NCBI RefSeq assembly: GCF_000184345.1
Contig: NC_017583.1
Span: forward strand, 806,001 to 870,000
DNA length: 64,000 nt
Source: Spirochaeta thermophila DSM 6578
Lineage (GTDB): Bacteria; Spirochaetota; Spirochaetia; Winmispirales; Winmispiraceae
Reading direction: 5' to 3'
Position numbers and translations under genes: made by a program. A model generated the notes under the pieces. It did no database searches and was not told the DNA's origin. It saw only the letters and a list, made by a program, of their open reading frames with translations. Positions within the stretch are counted from its first letter, which is position 1, and every line of letters begins with the position of its first letter. Below are positions 8,533 to 14,637 of this stretch, piece by piece.

Positions 8533-9177
8533 TCATACCGGGCCGTCGCCGGGAGGGGTGTGCTGTTCGTTGTAGAAGTCCACAGCCTCGGCGAGGGCGT
8601 CGATGCAGTAATCGGTGTAGCCGGGGTGGAGCTCGATGATGAGGTCGTCCCGGAGGAGGGTGTGTTTTGCGAGGAGCACGGGGAAGATGCTGTGGCTCGA
8701 GACGATGACCTGAAAGTGGCGGGCGAGCGCGGGGAGGATGTGGCGCCAGAGGATGAACTGGGCGCCGAAGCCCACGTGGTGGTCCGGTTCGTCCAGAAGG
8801 AGGGTGGGGCGGAGGTGGGGAGAGAGGCGGTAGAGGGGGAAGCGGGAGAGGATGGCGTCGATGAAGGTGTTGATCGCGCCGGCCTGGATCTCGCCGGAAG
8901 ACCTGAGCTCGGGCCGCGAGAGGAAGAGGTCTGAGCGTACGAAGTCTTCCGGGTCGAAGAGCACGACAGGGGCTGCATCGCGATCGATGGAGTAGGTGAA
9001 GGGGAGGGGATCGGTGATGAGCCCGGCGGCGTGGGCGAGGGTGCGGATGATGGTGGTCTTGCCGCTCCCGTTGGGGCCGTAGACCACGGTAAGGTCGGGC
9101 GAAAAGGCAAGGGGTCTGCGTCGGATACCTGGGAGTGCGGTGGGATAGCCTGACGTGTAGGTGAGGGTGCGGATCAT
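8533..9177 (-). CDS. Small ABC/AAA_21-type ATPase next to cas6
   Basis: This 214-residue soluble ATPase has all core motifs: Walker A YGPNGSGKTT (about 34-43), a degenerate signature SSGE (about 93-96), Walker B LLLDEP followed by DHH (about 128-135), and the switch region IVSSHS (about 161-166). It has no membrane segments. Such OLD/AAA_21-like ATPases occur in DNA repair, overcoming and defence modules, but the specific family is not recognised. It lies directly upstream of cas6 on the same strand, with similarly C-skewed codons, so the two may be co-transcribed. Whether it serves CRISPR function is inference. Confidence 0.75.
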   Translation of the reverse strand: MIRTLTYTSGYPTALPGIRRRPLAFSPDLTVVYGPNGSGKTTIIRTLAHAAGLITDPLPFTYSIDRDAAPVVLFDPEDFVRSDLFLSRPELRSSGEIQAGAINTFIDAILSRFPLYRLSPHLRPTLLLDEPDHHVGFGAQFILWRHILPALARHFQVIVSSHSIFPVLLAKHTLLRDDLIIELHPGYTDYCIDALAEAVDFYNEQHTPPGDGPV

Positions 9178-9283
9178 GGGGGTTCCTGCCTTTCTGTGAA
9201 GGAAAATATATTGTAAAGAGAATATACTCTATTTTGTGTGATACGCTGTAGTGTCGTACTACCCCCTGTGAAATAACTAGCAT

Positions 9284-9312
9284 TTGACAATAATTCTAAG
9301 GCTTCGTATGTT
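9284..9312 (+). promoter_or_regulatory. Sigma-70-type promoter of DUF134 gene
   Basis: TTGACA at 9284-9289 and TATGTT at 9307-9312 are separated by 17 bp, with the DUF134 ATG 33 bases further on. It would drive DUF134 and probably the sigma-54 activator. Confidence 0.6.
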
Positions 9313-9344
9313 GAAGGCAGAAGACACCATGTGTGGAGTGTGGC

Positions 9345-9755
9345 ATGGCTCGACCTGTGAGACCGAGACGTGTTGTCTGCCTTCCCCGGCATCTCGTGTA
9401 CAAGCCGGCAGGGGTGCCTTTGAGCGATCTCGAGGTGATTGGGCTCTCGCTGGACGAGTGTGAGGCGCTCAGGCTCGTGGACCTCGAGGATCTCTCCCAG
9501 GAGGATGCGGCCCGCCTGATGGGGGTCTCCCGGCAGACGGTCTCATCCATCGTGCGGAGTGCGCGGCGGAAGGTGGCCGAGGCACTGCTGAAGGGCGCGG
9601 CCCTCCGGGTGGAGGCAGGGCCGGTGGACTATCCCGCGCCGCTCCACTTTCGGTGCAGGAAGTGCGGGCACCAGTGGGAGGGCGTGCTCACCCCGGAGTC
9701 GATGAAGGCCCGAGGGTGCGGTCACGAGGAGTTCGTGGAGCTTTCCTCCTCCTGA
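9345..9755 (+). CDS. DUF134 family HTH / zinc-ribbon protein
   Basis: The protein is 136 residues from ATG 9345 (MARPVRPRRV). DUF134 proteins are small predicted DNA-binding proteins found near NifX-like and orange-protein genes in anaerobes. The N-terminal two thirds holds the family pattern: the RxxxxxP-rich start, LDECEALRLVDLEDLSQEDA, then a sigma-70-like helix-turn-helix (AARLMGVSRQTVSSIVRSAR). The C-terminus adds a zinc-ribbon-like CRKCGHQW plus a later Cys and His. It lies 40 bases upstream of the sigma-54 activator on the same strand, so the pair probably controls the operon beyond. An in-frame ATG at 9333 lacks a good ribosome site. Confidence 0.85.
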   Translation: MARPVRPRRVVCLPRHLVYKPAGVPLSDLEVIGLSLDECEALRLVDLEDLSQEDAARLMGVSRQTVSSIVRSARRKVAEALLKGAALRVEAGPVDYPAPLHFRCRKCGHQWEGVLTPESMKARGCGHEEFVELSSS

Positions 9756-9795
9756 GGGACCGGAGGCCTGAGGAAGTACTCACTGGAGGGGGAGG

Positions 9796-11169
9796 ATGGG
9801 GCGATCGATGTCCGATGAGCGATTCCGCTACACAGACCGGGGGGTGGGGTTCACGTTCGACACGCTCGAGCTCCTCGATACACTGCCCGACGGACTTTTT
9901 GTGGTGGATGAATCCTGGCGGGTTGTGTATTTCAATGAGACGGCCGCTGAGATCACCGGGGTATCCCGCGAAGAGGCAGAGGGGAGACCTTGCTGGGAGG
10001 TCTTCAGGTCGAGCATGTGTGAGGGGGCGTGCCCGCTCAGGGAGGCGATGAGGAGAGGTGTGCCTGTACGGGAGAGAACCGGGTACATCGTGAGCGCAGA
10101 GGGGGAGCGTATCCCGGTGGTGGTCTCCTCCCGGATGGTGCTTCAGGGTGAGGGGCGCATGAAGTGGGGTGTGGAGCTCTTCCGGCCGGTGAGGGGAGGT
10201 GGTGCAGACGGTGCTGACCCGGCGGGGGACGATCTTCTGGCCAGGAGTCCTGCGATGAAGCCCGTGCTCGAACTCCTCCCTGAAGTAGCCCGTACCGAGG
10301 CAGTGGTACTCATCACAGGAGAAACGGGCACAGGGAAGGAGGTGGTGGCACGTGCCATCCATCGCATGAGTCAGCGTAAGGATGGTCCGTTTGTTCCTGT
10401 ACACTGCGCAGGACTCCCTGAATCCCTCCTCGAAGCCGAGCTTTTTGGGTATAAGAAGGGGGCATTTACCGGGGCAGATCGGGATAAGCCAGGACGCTTC
10501 TCCCTCGCACGAGGGGGGACTCTCTTTCTCGATGAGATTGGTGAGCTCCCCCTCCATCTGCAGGTAAAGCTTTTGAGGGTTCTCCAGGACAGGGCGTATG
10601 AGCCAGTAGGTGGGGTGAGGCCTGAGAAGCTCGATGCGAGGATCATTGCGGCCACCAACCGGAACCTCGAGGAGGAGGTAAAGGCCGGGAGGTTTCGAGA
10701 TGATCTGTACTACAGACTCAACGTGGTGAGAATTCATCTCCCTCCTCTGCGGGATCGCAAAGAGGACGTGCTTCTCCTTGCCGAGACGTTTCTTGCGCGT
10801 TTCAACAGGGCCTACGAGCGGGGGATCAGGGGGTTTAGCCCTGAGGTGGTGGATGTGTTTCTTCTCTACTCCTGGCCGGGGAATGTGAGAGAGCTCCAGC
10901 ACGTGGTGGAGCGGGCGGTGATCGTGTGCCACGAGGAGTTCATCCAGGTAGGGCATCTGCCTGAGGAGCTCGTGAGGGAGGCTGGTGGGGCGGAGGAGAC
11001 CGCGTACGGAGGCCTCCGGACGGAGCAGGAACGTGTGGAGAGGCGACGTATCCTCGAGGCGCTTGCGGCCTCAGGAGGATCAGTGAAAGAGGCGGCGCGA
11101 CTCCTCGGCGTGCACCGAAGCACGCTCTACCGGAAGATGCAGCGGTTGGGGATCCGGCAGGAAAGGTGA
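9796..11169 (+). CDS. PAS-domain sigma-54 (RpoN) dependent activator
   Basis: A 457-residue bacterial enhancer-binding protein. The N-terminal PAS domain (about 22-130) carries three close cysteines (C66, C75, C79, in RPCWEVF and MCEGACPL), suggesting redox or metal sensing. The AAA+ domain has Walker A GETGTGKE (175-182), GAFTGA (222-227, contacts sigma-54), Walker [10 protein letters not shown] and arginine-finger region [10 protein letters not shown]. The C-terminus is a Fis-type helix-turn-helix ([19 protein letters not shown]). The gene is followed at once by two tandem palindromes and a consensus -24/-12 promoter, so its target operon is almost certainly next door. In Desulfovibrio a similar activator drives the orange-protein operon with NifX-family genes. 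ATG 9796 follows GGAGGGGGAGG; ATG 9808 is an alternative. Confidence 0.95.
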   Translation: MGRSMSDERFRYTDRGVGFTFDTLELLDTLPDGLFVVDESWRVVYFNETAAEITGVSREEAEGRPCWEVFRSSMCEGACPLREAMRRGVPVRERTGYIVSAEGERIPVVVSSRMVLQGEGRMKWGVELFRPVRGGGADGADPAGDDLLARSPAMKPVLELLPEVARTEAVVLITGETGTGKEVVARAIHRMSQRKDGPFVPVHCAGLPESLLEAELFGYKKGAFTGADRDKPGRFSLARGGTLFLDEIGELPLHLQVKLLRVLQDRAYEPVGGVRPEKLDARIIAATNRNLEEEVKAGRFRDDLYYRLNVVRIHLPPLRDRKEDVLLLAETFLARFNRAYERGIRGFSPEVVDVFLLYSWPGNVRELQHVVERAVIVCHEEFIQVGHLPEELVREAGGAEETAYGGLRTEQERVERRRILEALAASGGSVKEAARLLGVHRSTLYRKMQRLGIRQER

Positions 11170-11175
11170 CGAATC

Positions 11176-11226
11176 TGTTGCGCATATGCGACATGAGGGG
11201 AGGCGGATTGTCGCAGAAGTGCGACA
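11176..11226 (+). promoter_or_regulatory. Twin upstream activating sites for sigma-54 activator
   Basis: Site 2 (11209-11226) is a perfect palindrome TGTCGCA-gaag-TGCGACA. Site 1 (11176-11193), TGTTGCG-cata-TGCGACA, matches with two changes. Centres are 33 bp apart, three helical turns, and site 2 ends about 73 bp before the -24 element. Both geometry and place fit enhancer sites for the protein encoded just upstream. Confidence 0.8.
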
Positions 11227-11298
11227 CATGGGGTACGGGAGAAGGGTGAGAGAAGTGTAAATCCTGTTTATAGAGTGAAAAAGCTGATTTTTCCTTTA

Positions 11299-11314
11299 TG
11301 GCACGAAAATTGCT
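11299..11314 (+). promoter_or_regulatory. Consensus sigma-54 promoter
   Basis: TGGCACGAAAATTGCT contains TGGCACG, a 4-base spacer and TTGCT, an exact fit to the -24/-12 consensus. It lies 23 bases before the ATG of the first NifX-like gene. Confidence 0.93.
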
Positions 11315-11337
11315 CGGTAAGGATGAGGAGTCGTACG

Positions 11338-11706
11338 ATGCGTGTCGCGATTTCCGAGTGGAACGGGGTGGTGGCCCCGGTGTTCGATGCCTCACAGAAG
11401 GTACGGATCTTCGACGAGGGGAGCGGGCATGGGGAGGTGAGGGAATTCTCGAGTCCTCTCCCAAGTGCAAAGGTGTACGAGCTTCTGGGATGGGGGGTGG
11501 ACCTGCTCATCTGTGGGGCAATTTCGAGGCCACTTGCAGAGATGCTCGAGAGTGCGGGGGTGAGGACAGTGAGTTTCGTCCGGGGTGAGGTGGAGGAGGT
11601 ATGGGAGGCGTGGAACCAGGGGCGTCTTGCGACCGGCTCTTTCACGATGCCCGGATGCAGGCGTCGGGGAAAGGGATGTAGACGACGGGGTTGGATGTGG
11701 CATTAG
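11338..11706 (+). CDS. NifX/NifB-C-like (Nitro_FeMo-Co) protein 1
   Basis: The protein is 122 residues from ATG 11338 after GAGGAG; a longer upstream frame is excluded because the sigma-54 promoter lies within it. The fold pattern MRVAISEWNGVVAPVFDASQ, strand KVRIFD, and GVDLLICGAISRPLAEML is that of the dinitrogenase iron-molybdenum cofactor biosynthesis family (PF02579), small RNase H-like proteins that bind metal-sulfur clusters. The C-terminus is short and basic with two Cys (PGCRRRGKGCRRRG). No nitrogenase genes are present, so the role is more likely in a Mo/Cu or Fe-S cluster protein system as around orange protein. Confidence 0.88.
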   Translation: MRVAISEWNGVVAPVFDASQKVRIFDEGSGHGEVREFSSPLPSAKVYELLGWGVDLLICGAISRPLAEMLESAGVRTVSFVRGEVEEVWEAWNQGRLATGSFTMPGCRRRGKGCRRRGWMWH

Positions 11707-11758
11707 CAATAGGAGGTCCTGTAGTGGGCCTTTGATTCTACATGAGTGGGAGGTACAT

Positions 11759-12094
11759 ATGCCGTACGGAGATAGAACTGGACCCTGGGGAGCCGGCCCC
11801 AGGACCGGGCGAGCGGCCGGATACTGTGCAGGTTTTGGCAGGCCCGGCTATGCGAACCCGTGGGTTGGGGGCGGATGGGGTCGTGGGTGGTGCCATCGCA
11901 ACTGGTACTACCTTACAGGGCTTCCAGGCTGGGCCAGGGGCTGGATGGGGCCAGAGGCCCCCGGATGGTGGACGTCCCCTTCTCCCGAGGAGGAGAAGAA
12001 GATCCTGGAAGCACGGGCTTCGGCGCTTGAGAGGGAGATGGAGGCACTGAAGAAGAGGATGGAAGAGCTCTCCAGGGAATCCGGTGAAGCGTGA
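11759..12094 (+). CDS. DUF5320-like Gly/Trp-rich small protein
   Basis: This 111-residue protein starts at ATG 11759 after GTGGGAGG. The N-terminal half is rich in Gly, Trp, Arg and aromatic residues (MPYGDRTGPWGAGPRTGRAA, then a Cys at about 22 and WGRGWCHRNWYY). The C-terminal 40 residues form a predicted coiled coil (EEEKKILEARASALEREMEA). This is the DUF5320 layout, a family regularly placed between NifX-like genes in anaerobes; its function is unknown. It is the second gene of the sigma-54 operon. Confidence 0.8.
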   Translation: MPYGDRTGPWGAGPRTGRAAGYCAGFGRPGYANPWVGGGWGRGWCHRNWYYLTGLPGWARGWMGPEAPGWWTSPSPEEEKKILEARASALEREMEALKKRMEELSRESGEA

Positions 12095-12100
12095 GGAGGA

Positions 12101-12122
12101 CGGGGAGACATGCTTCTCCCCG
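12101..12122 (+). terminator. Intercistronic hairpin without U-tract
   Basis: CGGGGAG and CTCCCCG flank an 8-base loop just after the DUF5320 stop. There is no T-run, so it may be an mRNA processing or stability element instead of a true terminator. Confidence 0.35.
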
Positions 12123-12193
12123 CCTCTATCGTAACGAGGGAGAGAGGTCGCAGAGAGGTCCTCTCCCGCCTAGGTCTCACATAGGAGGTTTCC

Positions 12194-12577
12194 ATGCGTA
12201 TTGCGGTGCCGCTTGAGAAAGGGAAAGTCTCTTCCCATTTCGGTGGTTCAGAAAGGTTCTGTATCATCGAAGTTGACGAGAACGGAAACGAGCGCTCATA
12301 TGAGGAATTCGTACCTCCTCCTCACGAGCCAGGTGCCTTTCCTCGCTGGTTCGCACAGCAGGGAGTGGACGTGGTGATCACCGGGGGCATTGGATCAAGG
12401 GCGCTTGCGATGTTCAAGAGATTGGGAATCGAAGTGAGATCGTGTGTCCCCCCCGAGGATCCCCGTGAAGTGGTGAGAGCGTATGTGGAAGGGCGTCTCC
12501 CCGAAGCAGAGGAACCGTGCACCGACCATCACCATCATCACCACCACCATGCCCACCACCATCACGAGGAGGAATGA
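12194..12577 (+). CDS. NifX-like protein 2 with histidine-rich tail
   Basis: This is a 127-residue PF02579-type protein from ATG 12194 after ATAGGAGG. The core is MRIAVPLEKGKVSSHFGGSE, a strand with FCIIEVDENG, and GVDVVITGGIGSRALAMF. The C-terminus ends in a natural run of His (CTDH then a long His cluster broken by one Ala) and three Glu, an obvious metal-binding tail (Ni, Co, Zn or Cu). It overlaps functionally with the following MBL gene, whose ribosome site lies within its last codons and whose GTG starts 4 bases after the stop. It may donate or buffer metal for the operon's cluster protein. Confidence 0.88.
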   Translation: MRIAVPLEKGKVSSHFGGSERFCIIEVDENGNERSYEEFVPPPHEPGAFPRWFAQQGVDVVITGGIGSRALAMFKRLGIEVRSCVPPEDPREVVRAYVEGRLPEAEEPCTDHHHHHHHHAHHHHEEE

Positions 12578-12581
12578 GCGG

Positions 12582-13397
12582 GTGGAGATACTCATCCTGG
12601 TAGACAATAAGGCTTCACCACGTTTCCGTGCTGAGCATGGTTTTTCTGTGCTCGTACGTATGCGACAGCGATCGATCCTCTTCGATACAGGGGCGGGAGC
12701 CGCGCTCTCTCATAATGCCTCGGTCCTGGGAGTGGGCAGGGATGAGATTCAGGTGGTGGTTCTCTCCCATGGGCACTACGACCACACAGGAGGTCTCACC
12801 TGGTGGGAGGGGGAGGTCTCTCCCACCCTCTATCTTTCTCCTTATGCGTTACAGTCCCGTTACAGCGTGAGGGCTGGACAGGCACGCCCCATCGGAATGC
12901 CGGCAGAGGCCCGTGCATGGGTGAACAGTCTCCCCCCCGATCGGGTTGTGTGGACCACTGAACCGCATATGATCGAGGAAGGGTGCTGGGTGACTGGCCC
13001 CATTTCCAGGAGTCCCCATGAGGATACCGGTGGTCCGTACTTCCTCGATGAGGAAGGAAGGTTCCCGGATCCCATGCTCGAGGACCAGGCGATGTGGGTA
13101 GAGACAGAGGAAGGACTGGTGGTGATCTCCGGGTGTGCCCATGCAGGGATCGTCTCCACCCTCGAGTATGTGATTCGGGTGGCAGGAGCCTCGAAGATCA
13201 GGGCGGTGATTGGGGGATTCCACCTCGCCCACGCCTCGGTAGCCCGTCTTACCTACACTGCCGAACACCTTGCGCGTCTGGGGGTGCATACCCTCGTACC
13301 CTGTCACTGTACCGGGGAGGATGCGGTCTCCTTTCTCTCCCGCTCCCTCGAAGGTCGCGTGGTGACCGGTGAGGTGGGCTTCCGTCTCTCGTTCTAG
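12582..13397 (+). CDS. MBL-fold metallohydrolase
   Basis: The protein is 271 residues from GTG 12582 (VEILILVDNKAS), chosen because AGGAGG lies 8 bases upstream; the frame is open earlier but there only shadows the His tail. The metal motifs are LSHGHYDHTGG (HxHxDH), a later His in VISGCAHAGIVST, and GGFHLAH near the C-terminus, with VPCHCTGED. This pattern is that of the DHPS-like MBL group often labelled 7,8-dihydropterin-6-methyl-4-(beta-D-ribofuranosyl)aminobenzene-5-phosphate synthase. It is last in the sigma-54 operon and ends 4 bases from a convergent gene. The substrate is unknown. Confidence 0.9.
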   Translation: MEILILVDNKASPRFRAEHGFSVLVRMRQRSILFDTGAGAALSHNASVLGVGRDEIQVVVLSHGHYDHTGGLTWWEGEVSPTLYLSPYALQSRYSVRAGQARPIGMPAEARAWVNSLPPDRVVWTTEPHMIEEGCWVTGPISRSPHEDTGGPYFLDEEGRFPDPMLEDQAMWVETEEGLVVISGCAHAGIVSTLEYVIRVAGASKIRAVIGGFHLAHASVARLTYTAEHLARLGVHTLVPCHCTGEDAVSFLSRSLEGRVVTGEVGFRLSF

Positions 13398-13401
13398 CTC
13401 C

Positions 13402-13599
13402 TTATGCCCTGCCCGTCACCTTGAGGTAGTACTCGATGGAACGGTTGTAGGTCTTCTCCGCCTCGGGAGGGAAGTAACAGGCGGGAAGTTCCCCCATGCT
13501 TCGATGGTAGGCGAGGCACTCGCAGCAGATTCCTTTTTTGGAACAGGGATAGGTGCAGTTGCACCGGGCCTTGTTCTTCTCGATGGTACAGGTCCGCAT
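13402..13599 (-). CDS. DUF6485-like cysteine-rich small protein
   Basis: This 65-residue protein starts at ATG 13599 after GAAGGAGG. It holds seven Cys in the first half ([20 protein letters not shown], then [10 protein letters not shown]) and a conserved-looking Tyr-rich end ([13 protein letters not shown]). The arrangement suggests a zinc or Fe-S binding fold. I recognise it as the DUF6485 type common in anaerobes; function unknown. It converges on the MBL gene with only 4 bases between stops. Confidence 0.75.
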   Translation of the reverse strand: MRTCTIEKNKARCNCTYPCSKKGICCECLAYHRSMGELPACYFPPEAEKTYNRSIEYYLKVTGRA

Positions 13600-13716
13600 C
13601 GCCTGCCTCCTTCTCGTGTGATGGTGACGGGATATGTGTCTCTCCAACCGTGACACGTGATGGGAACGGACGCCCACATACTAGCAATTGGAAGGCCTTT
13701 TTTCTAGTATCACGCC

Positions 13717-14625
13717 ATGGAGAGAGACAAGCTCATCGGCGTGGCGGCCATGCTCTTCTCTGTGGTGGTGTGGGGCATCTCCTTTGTCTCCACAAAGATT
13801 GCCCTTGCCGCCTTCGGGCCCATGATGCTGGCCTTCATACGGTTCGCTATGGGGGTAGGGGTGCTCGCGCTCCTGCTGCGTTTGCAGGGAAAGAACTTTC
13901 GGGTGAGTCAGCGGGAGGTTCCTCTCCTCATCGCAGGAGGGGTGATAGGGGTGACCCTCTATTTCTACTTTGAGAACAATGGACTCGTACACCTTCCGGC
14001 CTCGGATGCCTCCCTCATCGTTGCGAGTATTCCCATCGTGTCCCTTCTCGCTGAGGTGGTGGTGTTCCACAGGCGTATGGAAGTGCGGGAGGGGATCGGT
14101 GCCCTCCTCTCCTTTGCCGGGGTATACCTCATCGTTCGTGAGGGGCTCAGGCTCACCGGCCGGCCTGCAGGATACCTCCTCATGGCCGGTGCTGCGGCAA
14201 GCTGGGTGGCCTACGGCTTTCTCTCACGACCCGTTCTCGAAAGAAACGACCGCCTGGTGGTGGTCTTCTGGCACTTCGTGGCAGGGACGCTCGCGTTCCT
14301 CCCCTTTCTTCCCACAGAGGCCCAGCACGTTGAGCTGCTCGATGGCCTCATCCTCGTCCATGTCGTCTTCCTCGGTGTTGGGTGTTCGGCCCTGGCCTAC
14401 TGGACGTATCAGGTGGCCATCCACCGGTTGGGGGTGGCGGTGGCCAATGTCTTCATCAATCTCATTCCCTTCATCACCGTGCTTGCGGCCCTGGTGGTGC
14501 TGGGGGAGGCGCTCTCACCCCTCAAGTGGGTGGGAGGGGCGGTGGTGGTGGCAGGCGTTTCGCTCGCCCTCATGCCCGGGAGAAAGAAGGGGGCCGGCTC
14601 CGCGAGGGAACCGGCCCCTCATTGA
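13717..14625 (+). CDS. EamA-family (DMT) transporter
   Basis: A 302-residue inner-membrane protein with about ten hydrophobic segments in two EamA repeats. The first begins MLFSVVVWGISFVSTKIAL and the second around AAASWVAYGFLSRPV. RhaT/EamA members export or import small metabolites; the substrate cannot be told. There is no clear Shine-Dalgarno before ATG 13717. The 3' end of the coding sequence contains the stem of a hairpin that can terminate the convergent gene downstream. Confidence 0.9.
   Translation: MERDKLIGVAAMLFSVVVWGISFVSTKIALAAFGPMMLAFIRFAMGVGVLALLLRLQGKNFRVSQREVPLLIAGGVIGVTLYFYFENNGLVHLPASDASLIVASIPIVSLLAEVVVFHRRMEVREGIGALLSFAGVYLIVREGLRLTGRPAGYLLMAGAAASWVAYGFLSRPVLERNDRLVVVFWHFVAGTLAFLPFLPTEAQHVELLDGLILVHVVFLGVGCSALAYWTYQVAIHRLGVAVANVFINLIPFITVLAALVVLGEALSPLKWVGGAVVVAGVSLALMPGRKKGAGSAREPAPH
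14578..14618 (-). terminator. Terminator of sulfur oxidoreductase, inside EamA 3' end
   Basis: GGGGCCGG (14590-14597) pairs with CCGGCCCC (14611-14618). Read on -, the stem is followed by CTTCTTTCTC. It lies 20 bases after the - gene's stop and within the last codons of the convergent + gene. Confidence 0.6.
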
Positions 14626-14637
14626 ACGGGCACTGTT

